Positions 18,066 to 26,726 of a DNA stretch of 64,000 bases are shown one piece after another. Made by a program: the position numbers and the translations under genes. Each line of letters begins with the position of its first letter. Position 1 is the stretch's first letter. Under the pieces are notes generated by a model. It did not search any database. It had not been told where the DNA came from and worked only from the letters and a program-made list of their open reading frames with translations. The stretch covers positions 354,921 to 418,920 of the forward strand of contig NZ_RYEV01000008.1 in assembly GCF_004138485.1 (NCBI RefSeq). The letters are read 5' to 3'. Origin of the DNA: Peristeroidobacter soli (GTDB taxonomy: Bacteria; Pseudomonadota; Gammaproteobacteria; Steroidobacterales; Steroidobacteraceae).

Positions 18066-18602
18066 GCCGACCACTTTCGCCATCAGCGCGTGAGAAAAAA
18101 TATATAACGCATGTCGGGTGTCGGCGGCCGCGCCGGCACCGACGCAATCGGAAGGGACGATCAGTTCGTATTCACGGACGTGCGCGTCCATGGCGGTGAA
18201 CAATACGCACTGATGGCTGGTGATGCCGGTGGCGATCAGCCTGTGAATCCTCAACTGCTCGAGCAGGGCATGCAACGGCGTGCCGAAGAAGGCCGAGTGT
18301 CTCGGCTTGAACATGAAGTAGTCTTCCGGCGTCGGCGCCAGCAACTGGACGATCTTGCGCCCGCGGGAGTCGGGTTGCATGCAGCGATCCACAAAGGCCT
18401 TGGGGTCGGACTCCCATTTGCCGGCTGTGTCATTAACATAAATCACAGGCAGCCGCGCCGCGTGCGCGCGATCTCTCAATCGCGCGATGTTCGGCGCTGC
18501 CCGGAGCGCGCTTCGCATGATTCGCTCGCCATCCGGGTAGCGATACTCGGAAATCATGTCCAGGATCAGCAAGGCTGTGCCGGGTTTGTGTCGCTGGGGC
18601 AT
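18045..18602 (-). CDS. Isochorismatase-family cysteine hydrolase
   Basis: The 185-residue protein has the catalytic triad of the family: Asp15 (LLILDMIS), Lys99 (YFMFKPRHSAF) and Cys132 (TSHQCVLFTAMDA). The family includes nicotinamidases, isochorismatases and related amidases. The substrate cannot be assigned, and no partner genes point to one. The C-terminal end overlaps the uvrA-like gene on the opposite strand. Confidence 0.85.
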   Translation of the reverse strand: MPQRHKPGTALLILDMISEYRYPDGERIMRSALRAAPNIARLRDRAHAARLPVIYVNDTAGKWESDPKAFVDRCMQPDSRGRKIVQLLAPTPEDYFMFKPRHSAFFGTPLHALLEQLRIHRLIATGITSHQCVLFTAMDAHVREYELIVPSDCVGAGAAADTRHALYIFSHALMAKVVGSRQVRI

Positions 18603-18695
18603 GTGCAGAGAATGTAGCAGCGGCGTGATGGTTCCTTGTCCGGGAACCGGCCGGGCACGAGAGGGATTTCATTTGGGGAGTCGCGGAGCGTGGCG

Positions 18696-19262
18696 ATGAG
18701 CCTGCAAACCTTGCTGGAAAATCTGCTGTGGTGGGGCATCTATCCTCTATGGCTCCTGGCTGGCGCGGGAGATTACTTGTGCCATCGCCGGACCGACATC
18801 GAGCACACCTCCGGTAGCGTCGAATCCTGGTTCCACGTGCTGCAGTTCCTGACGCTGTTGGTCGCGATTGCGGCCGGCGCGCTGCTCGAGACAAATGTGT
18901 GGGTGTTTGGCGTGATGGTTGTCGGCGTGTTGGCCCACACCGCACTGGCGCACCTGGATGTTTCCTACACAGACGGTCAGCGCTACATCTCACCGTTCGA
19001 ACAGCTCATCCATGGCTTCATGGACGTGTTGCCGCTGGTCGCCGTCGCAATCTTCGGTGTGTTGCATTGGCAGGAGATTGGCGCGGGGCTCAACGGCGCA
19101 TCGCTTGCCGCGGTGCCTGCCGATGCCGGCCGCGTTTTATTGCTGGCGAGCTTCATCGGTCTGGCCGGTGTGCCCATCCTGGAAGAGTTGGCGCGAACGC
19201 TGCGACATCGCGGCGAGCGTAAGCAACCGGGATATCAGGCGGGCTTTGCGACCATCAAATAG
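18696..19262 (+). CDS. Hypothetical integral membrane protein
   Basis: From ATG 18696, chosen because GGAG lies seven bases upstream, the protein is 188 residues with about five hydrophobic segments. Conserved-looking stretches are GAGDYLCHRRTDIEHTSG and an acidic/His-rich loop (ALAHLDVSYTDGQRY), which could bind a metal. I do not recognise a family. It is tail-to-tail with the DUF2269 gene, overlapping it by 28 bases. Confidence 0.65.
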   Translation: MSLQTLLENLLWWGIYPLWLLAGAGDYLCHRRTDIEHTSGSVESWFHVLQFLTLLVAIAAGALLETNVWVFGVMVVGVLAHTALAHLDVSYTDGQRYISPFEQLIHGFMDVLPLVAVAIFGVLHWQEIGAGLNGASLAAVPADAGRVLLLASFIGLAGVPILEELARTLRHRGERKQPGYQAGFATIK

Positions 19263-19699
19263 AAGACGACGACCAGGGCCGCGAAGGCGACGACGCCGAG
19301 CGCCACCCACCCCTTGAGAAACGTCCAATAGCGTTGCGGCAACTCCGTGCCGTTCGCGGCCGCGGCAGCCGCCATGTCGCGCATCTTGATTTGCATCCAC
19401 ACCACGGGCAGCCAGGCTGCGCCGGCGACAAAGTACAGAATGACGGAGACGACGATCCAGGTACTGGTCAGTGGGAAGCCGGCGAGATGAATCAGGTACA
19501 GGCCAGTGAGCGGCTGAATGATGATGGTCGGCGTGGTGAAGGCGTAGTCGGCGATCACGACATAGCGAACGACGGTGGCGATGACGCGGGCGTCGCGCGT
19601 CAGGCTGGTGAAGAACATGTAGAACGCCGAGCCCAGTCCGGTGCCGAACAGCAGCGTCGACGACAGGATGTGCAGCCACTTTACGACCAGGTATTCCAT
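19235..19699 (-). CDS. DUF2269-family membrane protein
   Basis: The 154-residue protein from ATG 19699 has four membrane segments and begins MEYLVVKWLHILSSTLLFGT, the usual start of the DUF2269 family, with the characteristic WLPVVWMQIKMRDMA segment. Function is unknown. It overlaps the preceding DoxX-like gene by 19 bases; the two families are often encoded together, so they may form one membrane unit. Confidence 0.8.
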   Translation of the reverse strand: MEYLVVKWLHILSSTLLFGTGLGSAFYMFFTSLTRDARVIATVVRYVVIADYAFTTPTIIIQPLTGLYLIHLAGFPLTSTWIVVSVILYFVAGAAWLPVVWMQIKMRDMAAAAAANGTELPQRYWTFLKGWVALGVVAFAALVVVFYLMVAKPA

Positions 19700-20094
19700 C
19701 GACGCGCTTCCAGCGTGTACAGCAAATAGATGGCCGCGAGCATCACCAGGTTCTTGCTCAAGGGTCCATAGGGATGCAGCCAGAACTCCGGCAGCTTGAA
19801 TGTGATGATGAATGTGTAGCCGCCGATGATCGCGAACTGGAGCAGCCACAACCATCGTCGCTGTCGCAGGACCAGCGTGCCGATGCCGACCAGCAGATCG
19901 AGCACGGCGGCGCCATACAACATTACTGGCGCCAACGCGCCGGTGATGCCGACGCGGGCCAGCAGGTCGTAACTATCTGCAGTCGGATACAAGCCCAGCG
20001 ACACGATGCCCGTCCAGATCCAGACCAGCGCGATGCTGAATCGCAGCCAGCGGAGGGTGTCGTCGGGTGAGAGGGCGTGACGGGGATCTGGCAT
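19681..20094 (-). CDS. DoxX-like family membrane protein
   Basis: The 137-residue protein has four predicted membrane helices and DoxX-like features (LRFSIALVWIWTGIVSLGL, AAVLDLLVGIGTLVL, KNLVMLAAIYLLYTLEAR). The family is poorly defined biochemically; members pair with DUF2269 proteins and sometimes oxidoreductases. Directly before its ATG lies a 7-bp hairpin (20095-20115, GGGCGGC/GCCGCCC) and no ribosome site, so initiation may be weak or leaderless. Confidence 0.78.
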   Translation of the reverse strand: MPDPRHALSPDDTLRWLRFSIALVWIWTGIVSLGLYPTADSYDLLARVGITGALAPVMLYGAAVLDLLVGIGTLVLRQRRWLWLLQFAIIGGYTFIITFKLPEFWLHPYGPLSKNLVMLAAIYLLYTLEARRWNTWS

Positions 20095-20128
20095 GGGCGG
20101 CCATTGTAGCCGCCCCCCTGGAGCGTGC

Positions 20129-21277
20129 TTACCAGCCCGAAGCGATGCGCGGCCACTTCGCTACGATCCGGCCTTCGGAGAGCACGTTGTAATAGGTGTG
20201 TTGGGCAGCCGTCGCGCACGCATGGTTGGGCAGGATGCGGACCAGTGAGCCCACCGGCAGATCGGGCAGCTGGGCGGAACTGCCGGGGCGAAGCTCCAGC
20301 ACGCCGTGCTCCTGATTCGCCTGGCGCATGATGAGGTCGGGATAGGGGCGGCCCTCGGGGTCGCACACCACGCCGTAGTACTGATCGACCGGCTGGTTGG
20401 CCGTGCCCCGGTCGCGCGACATCGCCATCCAGCCGGCGTCGACCAGGATCTGATGTTTGCTCGGCTGATGGCCGATCACGCTGGCGAGCACGCTGATCGC
20501 GATGTCATCGATCGAGCACACGCCGATGCCGGCCATCACCAGATCGAAAAACACGAACACGCCGGCACGCACTTCGGTGACGCCGGTCAGGTCGCGGGCG
20601 AAGTGGGCGGTCGGGGTCGAGCCCACGCTCACCACCGGCGAGGCGAAACCGGCGGCTCGCAATTGTTCGGCACACTTGACCGCCGCGGCTCGCTCCTGTT
20701 CAGCGGCGGCCACCAGCTGTGCTTCGCCGCGAGCGTCGTAAGAGCCGCCGGCGTGAGTCATGATGCCGCGAGGATCGGCGCCGCCTTCCTGCAAGGTGCG
20801 AGCAATCTCGACCAGCAACGGATCGCCTGGTTGTATACCGGCGCGATGGCCGTCGGAATCGATTTCGATCAGCGTCGGAAGTTTGACGCCGAGCTCGCGG
20901 CACTTCGCGGCTACAGCCCTGGCCTGATCGATGTTGTCGACCACGATGGACAGATCCACGCCGCGATTTCGCAACGCGACTGCCCGGTCCAGCTTGGCGG
21001 GCGCGATGCCCACTGCATACAAAATATCTTTGACCCCGGCGGCGGCGAACTCTTCGGCTTCTTTCAGCGTCGATACGGTCGCGGGCCCGGCGGGCGTCGC
21101 CATCAGACGATGCGCGATGTCGATGGACTTCGAAGTCTTCAGATGCGGTCGCAGACCGACCCCGAGTCCCTGCAGATGCCGCTTCAGACGAGCGATGTTC
21201 CGATCCATGCGCTGCTGATCGAGCAGCAAGCCCGGCGTGGGCAGGTGGGCCAGGGAAGACTCGAAACGCGTGGACAT
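20129..21277 (-). CDS. D-threonine aldolase / DSD1-family PLP enzyme
   Basis: The 382-residue protein has a fold-type III (alanine racemase-like) barrel with the PLP lysine in RPHLKTSKS (about residue 47), and a C-terminal metal-binding HACATAAQH motif typical of D-serine dehydratase/D-threonine aldolase (DSD1) proteins. It likely acts on a D-beta-hydroxy amino acid: aldol cleavage or dehydration. ATG 21277 was chosen because the N-terminus then matches the family. A second member of this family is encoded at 62386-63522. Confidence 0.85.
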   Translation of the reverse strand: MSTRFESSLAHLPTPGLLLDQQRMDRNIARLKRHLQGLGVGLRPHLKTSKSIDIAHRLMATPAGPATVSTLKEAEEFAAAGVKDILYAVGIAPAKLDRAVALRNRGVDLSIVVDNIDQARAVAAKCRELGVKLPTLIEIDSDGHRAGIQPGDPLLVEIARTLQEGGADPRGIMTHAGGSYDARGEAQLVAAAEQERAAAVKCAEQLRAAGFASPVVSVGSTPTAHFARDLTGVTEVRAGVFVFFDLVMAGIGVCSIDDIAISVLASVIGHQPSKHQILVDAGWMAMSRDRGTANQPVDQYYGVVCDPEGRPYPDLIMRQANQEHGVLELRPGSSAQLPDLPVGSLVRILPNHACATAAQHTYYNVLSEGRIVAKWPRIASGW

Positions 21278-21485
21278 CGATCTCTGCACTTTTGCTGCGG
21301 CCCGCCAACGTGGCACGTCCGACCCGCGAACACATCGGTAAAAGCACCGTAAACGAAAGAATCAGGTTGCATGATTGCCGTGGTCTATCCCAATATCGGA
21401 TTCAAATAACGACGGGTGGATCGGCTCAGCGACTGTGCTCTTCCAGACCAACTTATGTCGAGGCGGGAATGCAGGCGGGGACGCA

Positions 21486-24353
21486 GTGCTGTCAGGCAAG
21501 CGACTGCCGCGATGCCATTTGTTAGGGCTGCTGCTGTTGCTGCTGGCCGCCACGGTCGGTGCTGAGAACGAATCGCGATTACAACAGTTCGAATTCGACA
21601 TTCCGCGCACCAGTCGGGTCATGGCATTGCATGAGCTGAGCCGTCAGGCCGACTTGCTGGTCGCGTACCTGAGCTCCGACGACGCCGAAGAAGAAGGGCT
21701 GGTCGGCCCGGTGAAGGGGTTGTTCACGGTCGACCAGGTGTTGAGTGTGATCCTGCGCTCCTCTCAGCTCACGTCGCGCTGGATCGAGGACACGATGGTG
21801 TCGGTCGAGCCTCGACCGTCCTCGGAGGTGACGGCCGGGCCACCCACGGACACGGTCGTTCGGACCTTGCCGCACTCCACTGACGTCGATCCGTTGCGCC
21901 TCGAGCCCGAAGAGGTGCTGGTGCTGGGCTGGCCGCTCCGGGATCTCACATTGTCGGTGCCGCAGGTGGTCGTGATGGAGCGCGACGATCTGGACGCCAT
22001 GGGCGCACCGACTTTGCCGGATGCGCTTCGATATATTTCACAGAGTGCGTATTCACGGCCGGAGGGTTATCGAAGCAGCGGCGCGCAGTACGCTGAAATG
22101 CGCGGCCTCGGTCCGGACACGGCGCTGGTTCTGATCAATGGGCGCAGGGTCTTGCCCAGTGCCAACAGTCTGTCGTCCAGCGCGTTCGATCTGAACACCA
22201 TTCCGGTCCCGGCGGTGGAGCGCATCGAGTTCCTGCTGGACTCGGCCGCCGCCGCCTATGGTACCGATGCGATCGGCGGCGTCATCAACATCGTGCTGCG
22301 TGACAAAGTCGCCGAACCGACGCTGGAGCTACGCTATGGCGAAGCCGCAGGCGGCGGCGAACAGGAGCGAGTCACATTCTCCGCGGGCGTGAACAAGGAT
22401 CGATTTCACGGCGCGGTGGTGTTCGATTATTTCAATATCGGCGGTCTGCTCGGTGAGGAGCGCGCTCTGTGGCGCGATCAGGACTTTCGTCGTTATGGCG
22501 GGCGCGACCATCGCTCGCTGGTCAGCAGCCCGGGCAACGTCAGCTCGGTCATGGGCGACTTGCCCGGCCTGTCATCCAATGTCGCCGCCGTGCCTCTGGA
22601 AGGCGACGACTTCAGCGCGACCGCGGGTCAGCCGAATCTGGAAAGTTTGCTGAGATTCTCCAGCGTCGTTCCCGAGGCGACGCGCCGGACGGTCACGGCA
22701 ATGGGAACAGCGCATCTTTCCGATCGCATCACCGCGACGGGCGAACTGCTCTATGCGAACCGCGACTCGACTTATTACTTTTCACCGCCGGTGTTGGCCA
22801 GCATGCCGGCGTCCGCGGCCAACCCCTACAATCCTTTTGGCACGACGGTACTGATCAATCGTCTGCTCACGGAATATCCGTCGCAATCGCAGTCGGTCGA
22901 CTCGGACCTGCTGCGCTGGTCGGTGGCCTTGCGTGGCGATTGGGGGCGCTGGAACTGGGAGCTGTCGGCGTTGCGCTCCGATGAACAGGCGACCACCGGA
23001 TTGGATAATGCGGTGGATCTGACCGCCGTGATGCGGGGCTTGTCGAATCCCACTGCCCAGGCGCTGAATCCTTTCTCGTCCGGTCCGATGGCCGGCGACG
23101 AGTTGCTGTTGCCGCGTGACGTGGACAAGTTCAGTTCCGGCGGCCAGCAGGTCGCCGGATTCGTGCAAGGCTCGATCGCGTACTTGCCCGCCGGTCCCAT
23201 TACAACGGTGATCGGCGCGGAGTGGCGCAATGAATCCATGCGCGCTTCCAACGAAGCCGCGGGTTCTTTCGATCACGATAGAGATGTTACTGCCGGGTTC
23301 GCGCAGCTTCGCGTGCCTCTCATCAGCAACCAGTTGCGTACGACTGTCCCTGGATTTCAGGAGCTGACGTTGACCGCCGGTTCTCGCTGGGACGATTACA
23401 GCGAGTTCGGCCATGTGCTGCGTTCACAGCTGGGCTTGCTGTGGAAACCGAATCGGGACTTCGGCGTGCGAGTGTCGGGGGGCAGCAGCTTTCGGCCGCC
23501 GTCGTTGTATGAAATGTATCTGCCGCGGATCTCGGCGGTGTCTCGGGTGACCGATCCGTTGCGCCACGAACTGGCGACCGTTCAGTTCACCATGGGTGGC
23601 AACAGCGAGCTCGAGCCGGCGACGGCGCGTTCACTCACCGCCGGTGTGGTATTCAGCCCGGACTCGGCCTTCAACTGGAATGTTTCGGCCGACTGGTGGC
23701 GCATCGACATGAAGAACCGGGTGGTCTCGGTGCCGCCACAGGTGATGCTGGCCAACGAAGCGCTGTTTCAGGATCGCATCGGGCGCGATCCGGTCACCGG
23801 CGCGCTGCGAACCATCGATTCATCGCGTATCAACGTCGGCGGCGTCAAAGCGGCCGGTGTCGACTTCGCCGTCAAAGCGGACTTTCTGACCGAATTCGGC
23901 CGATTCACGCCGGAGCTGCAGGCCACCTGGTTCGATCGTTTCGATTCCACCGATGTGCCGGGCCAGGCGCCGGTGGATCGGGTGAATCTGGCGAGTGAGC
24001 TCGGCTCCATTCTGGACTGGCGCGCCATCCTGTCGCTGAAATGGCGGCGGGGGCCGCTGGGAGCCGCTGCGTTTGCCCGCTACACGCCTTCTTATGACGA
24101 TGCGATTGCCGGGGCGCGCACCGGTCGAACCGTAGCGGCGCAGACTTTGATCGATCTGCAAGCGTCGCTGGATTTGGGGCTGATGTATGGGCGCGAGTCG
24201 CGAGTGGACGGTGTGAAACTCTGGGCAGGTGCGGTCAATCTGTTCGACGAGCAGCCCGGCTTTGCCAATGTCGGCGACGCCGCGGGATTCGACTCGTCTC
24301 AGGGCGAGTTGAAGGAACGCACCTGGTATATGCGGCTCGAAAAGAAATTCTAA
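21486..24353 (+). CDS. TonB-dependent receptor with N-terminal STN domain
   Basis: From GTG 21486 the protein has 955 residues. GGGG seven bases upstream and the immediate signal peptide (LSGKRLPRCHLLGLLLLLL, cleavage near VGA) support this start over an open frame that extends farther. After the signal come an STN domain (FDIPRTSRVMALHELSRQ onward), a plug domain (VLINGRRVLPS, GTDAIGGVINIVLR) and a 22-strand barrel ending in Phe (MRLEKKF). It imports a bulky substrate across the outer membrane using TonB, encoded at 27967-28629. STN domains often relay signals to FecR-type regulators, but none is nearby. It is convergent with, and overlaps by four bases, the cyclase-like gene. Confidence 0.9.
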   Translation: MLSGKRLPRCHLLGLLLLLLAATVGAENESRLQQFEFDIPRTSRVMALHELSRQADLLVAYLSSDDAEEEGLVGPVKGLFTVDQVLSVILRSSQLTSRWIEDTMVSVEPRPSSEVTAGPPTDTVVRTLPHSTDVDPLRLEPEEVLVLGWPLRDLTLSVPQVVVMERDDLDAMGAPTLPDALRYISQSAYSRPEGYRSSGAQYAEMRGLGPDTALVLINGRRVLPSANSLSSSAFDLNTIPVPAVERIEFLLDSAAAAYGTDAIGGVINIVLRDKVAEPTLELRYGEAAGGGEQERVTFSAGVNKDRFHGAVVFDYFNIGGLLGEERALWRDQDFRRYGGRDHRSLVSSPGNVSSVMGDLPGLSSNVAAVPLEGDDFSATAGQPNLESLLRFSSVVPEATRRTVTAMGTAHLSDRITATGELLYANRDSTYYFSPPVLASMPASAANPYNPFGTTVLINRLLTEYPSQSQSVDSDLLRWSVALRGDWGRWNWELSALRSDEQATTGLDNAVDLTAVMRGLSNPTAQALNPFSSGPMAGDELLLPRDVDKFSSGGQQVAGFVQGSIAYLPAGPITTVIGAEWRNESMRASNEAAGSFDHDRDVTAGFAQLRVPLISNQLRTTVPGFQELTLTAGSRWDDYSEFGHVLRSQLGLLWKPNRDFGVRVSGGSSFRPPSLYEMYLPRISAVSRVTDPLRHELATVQFTMGGNSELEPATARSLTAGVVFSPDSAFNWNVSADWWRIDMKNRVVSVPPQVMLANEALFQDRIGRDPVTGALRTIDSSRINVGGVKAAGVDFAVKADFLTEFGRFTPELQATWFDRFDSTDVPGQAPVDRVNLASELGSILDWRAILSLKWRRGPLGAAAFARYTPSYDDAIAGARTGRTVAAQTLIDLQASLDLGLMYGRESRVDGVKLWAGAVNLFDEQPGFANVGDAAGFDSSQGELKERTWYMRLEKKF

Positions 24354-26206
24354 GCGGTCGCGCGGCGGTGGGCATCGCTCGCGCAAGTTCGCCAGGTTCG
24401 CGCCCAGACCTCCACATCCAGATGGCGTAACAGTTCGCCTGGATACACGGGGCTCTTCGATACCCGCTCGCTCAAGGCTGCTTCGACGGCTTTGCGGTTC
24501 AACAACCGGGCCTCGACGAGCACGCCATCCAACAGCAGCTCGCGCAGAAAGCTGCGGTGTCGTTCGACCAATCGATCGATGAACCCCGGGGCTCGATCTT
24601 TCCAGTGGCGACGAATGATTTCGGCGGGCACGTCCTGAGCGAAGGCTTCGCGGGCCAGTCCGCGCTCACGACCGCCTTGAAAGTGCACGTCGACTGGAAT
24701 ACGAAGAAACAGCTCCATCGCAGGTTGCGAGTACAGCGGCGCGAGCACCTCGGGCGCGTCGATGCCGGGCGCGACGTTGTAGAACTCCGGTGTGGCCAGC
24801 AACGCGCCGAGACGTCTGACGAGTGACCAGGGCACCGACGGCAACTGATCGAGCCAGGGGTGCGGAAATCTGGCGGCGTCGGAGTAGCTGGCGCGCAGCC
24901 CTTCATCGACCAGCGTCGACACTGACAGCAGCATCTTCCGCTGGTGTTCCATGCCTGCACCACGACGCCAACGGCGCAGCGACTTCACCATCACGGTCCA
25001 AGTCGACTCCTCGGTCAACGCGGCAACACGAGCGGCGAGTCGGAGTGCGTGCGGACGCAAGCCATGACGTTGCAAATATTCCGAGACGGCGTAAGCAAAC
25101 GTGTCGCCGCAGAAGCCCGAATCGCCGCCGTCGCCACAGAACACGGCGGTTGCTTGATGCTCTCGGGCGATCTGGTGTTCCAGGGTGTTTCGGAGCAGAT
25201 ATCCCATCGTGGCGGTGGGCTCGACCTGCGGCGGCGAGCTCATCACGTTGGGTAATGGGATTTGATCCGCGACGGCGGAATGCTCCTGGTGTTGCAGCTG
25301 ATACTTGCTGGCGGCGAGCCGCGCCCAGGGTCGTTCGTCCGATCGGCCGCCCGGAGTGAAGTAGGTGTAACAGGCCAATCGGGGGCGGGCCGGGACGCCC
25401 GCGAGACAGGCGGCGATGATCGATGAGTCCAGCCCGCCCGACAGTCGATGCAGAACGCTCGCGTGATCGCCGCACAACGTGCGCGTGCAGGAGCGCACCG
25501 TCGATCGCATGGCTCGTGCCGCAAACGTTGGGTCTTCGATTGCCTCGCCCGGCTCGACGAAACGCAGCGGCAGCCAATGAAACACTCTGGATTGCGTCGT
25601 CGTCTGAGTCAGCTCGACGCATTCGCCGCGGTAAATGGTTCGAACTTCGTTCAGCGCGGGCTGATCGAGAATGCCGCCGTGGAGCACCCGATCCCGCAGG
25701 TACTGCTCGTTGATGGTGAACTGGAACAGTTGAGTGTCGACCAGATCGGCGATGTTTCCAAAGATCACCGACACGCCCTGAAACGTGGTGCTGAAGCACG
25801 GCAGGTTGCCGGTTGGATCTTTGCTCACCCAGACGCGGTTGTCGGCCGGGTCACGCAGCAAGGCGATGTAGTTGCCCCAGGTGTGTTCCATCAACCAGCG
25901 GCCGCGGCTCGCGACGATCTGTTCGCTTTGTTGAATCGTCGGACGGAAGCGCGGCGTCGCGGTGTCGTCGGTGAGTTCGGTCCGGCGTTCGAACAAGGCG
26001 CCGATCAGTACGCCGCGCTCCTCCGGCAAGGACACCACTTCGAGCGATCCTTGCCGGAAATTGGGGTGCAGCACCCATAGACCCTTTTTTTGTTCGACTC
26101 GACCCCACGATTTGAATCGTGTGGTCAGCCGATCGATCAGAATCCGGGCCGCCGCGCATTGCCCGGTCGCATCGACGTTCCATGCCAAAGCGAGATAGCG
26201 GAACAT
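24350..26206 (-). CDS. Asparagine synthetase-like enzyme, probable lasso-peptide cyclase (C protein)
   Basis: The 618-residue protein has a degenerate class II glutaminase-like N-terminal domain; residue 2 is Phe, not the catalytic Cys. It is followed by an ATP-pyrophosphatase synthetase domain with the PPi loop LSGGLDSS at 255-262 and an acidic FCGDGGDSGFCGD stretch. Asparagine synthetase homologues of this type activate an Asp/Glu side chain as the AMP ester and close the macrolactam in lasso peptides. GGAGG five bases before ATG 26206 defines the start. A 41-codon lasso-like precursor gene lies 62 bases upstream in the same direction, with a hairpin between. The usual B protein (leader peptidase) is not in this window. 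A role in another amide-forming RiPP pathway remains possible. Confidence 0.8.
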   Translation of the reverse strand: MFRYLALAWNVDATGQCAAARILIDRLTTRFKSWGRVEQKKGLWVLHPNFRQGSLEVVSLPEERGVLIGALFERRTELTDDTATPRFRPTIQQSEQIVASRGRWLMEHTWGNYIALLRDPADNRVWVSKDPTGNLPCFSTTFQGVSVIFGNIADLVDTQLFQFTINEQYLRDRVLHGGILDQPALNEVRTIYRGECVELTQTTTQSRVFHWLPLRFVEPGEAIEDPTFAARAMRSTVRSCTRTLCGDHASVLHRLSGGLDSSIIAACLAGVPARPRLACYTYFTPGGRSDERPWARLAASKYQLQHQEHSAVADQIPLPNVMSSPPQVEPTATMGYLLRNTLEHQIAREHQATAVFCGDGGDSGFCGDTFAYAVSEYLQRHGLRPHALRLAARVAALTEESTWTVMVKSLRRWRRGAGMEHQRKMLLSVSTLVDEGLRASYSDAARFPHPWLDQLPSVPWSLVRRLGALLATPEFYNVAPGIDAPEVLAPLYSQPAMELFLRIPVDVHFQGGRERGLAREAFAQDVPAEIIRRHWKDRAPGFIDRLVERHRSFLRELLLDGVLVEARLLNRKAVEAALSERVSKSPVYPGELLRHLDVEVWARTWRTCASDAHRRATA

Positions 26207-26221
26207 GCATTCCTCCAGACA

Positions 26222-26251
26222 TCCGGGTGCATTCGGCCGCATGCACCCGGA
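26222..26251 (-). terminator. Hairpin between precursor and cyclase genes (attenuator candidate)
   Basis: TCCGGGTGCAT at 26222-26232 pairs perfectly with ATGCACCCGGA at 26241-26251 around an 8-base loop, giving an 11-bp stem with no T-run. It lies in the short gap after the precursor stop and just before the cyclase ribosome site. Such hairpins in RiPP clusters lower expression of the enzyme relative to the peptide or protect the precursor mRNA. Confidence 0.7.
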
Positions 26252-26268
26252 CGGTCAGGCTTCAAACA

Positions 26269-26394
26269 TCAGCCCAGATCCGGCACCAACCCCCAGAAAT
26301 AGGTGCTGTCCGGAAAGACCGGGACCGGGAGGAACTGTTTTGTTTCTTCAGTGGCATCGCCCAGGTCGACGAGCTCGATAGGATCCATGTCCAT
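26269..26394 (-). CDS. Putative lasso-type RiPP precursor peptide
   Basis: A strong ribosome site (AGGAGAGGG) precedes ATG 26394, which opens a 41-codon gene. Its N-terminal part MDMDPIELVDLGDATEETK resembles the conserved leader of proteobacterial lasso precursors (xELxDLGxAxxxTK). The remaining 22 residues begin QFLPVPVFPDSTYF and end WGLVPDLG. If cleavage follows Thr(-2)-Lys(-1), the core starts with Gln and its only acidic residues are at positions 10 and 20, not 7-9. The cyclase-like gene follows immediately. The leader-like motif, ribosome site and neighbour together support a real precursor. The class assignment is an inference. Confidence 0.72.
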   Translation of the reverse strand: MDMDPIELVDLGDATEETKQFLPVPVFPDSTYFWGLVPDLG

Positions 26395-26726
26395 TGCCCT
26401 CTCCTTTAAAGGCACGTCGAACAACACGGAATGTATTGCCCGGTGCGTGCCGGACCCTGCCATAGCAAAATCGGATTGGAATTAAGGAACTGGACGGAGG
26501 TTCGCCAACCGCATTGCGATGATCCGCGCCAGCGCTGGAATTGTTGCCTGCATGATTACGGTCGCCGTCCAGGTGACAGACATGGGATTATTGGTATTTG
26601 CCCGCGCGCCGATATTGTGATGGCCGTCACTCGCCGCGCCCGGGATGCACCGGCGGCGGGATACGGCAAAGCCTGAAAGCGTCGGGGCCGTGTCATGCCA
26701 ACCGTGCTCATGCCGATGTAGGGCGC
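26395..26726. other. Divergent intergenic region between precursor and OprB-like gene
   Basis: These 332 bases must contain the promoters for the precursor-cyclase operon (minus) and the porin gene (plus). The region near 26461-26490 is AT-richer (agcaaaatcggattggaattaa-like composition) than its surroundings. I see no clear sigma-70 pair, direct repeat or known operator, and no further convincing small gene. Confidence 0.4.
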
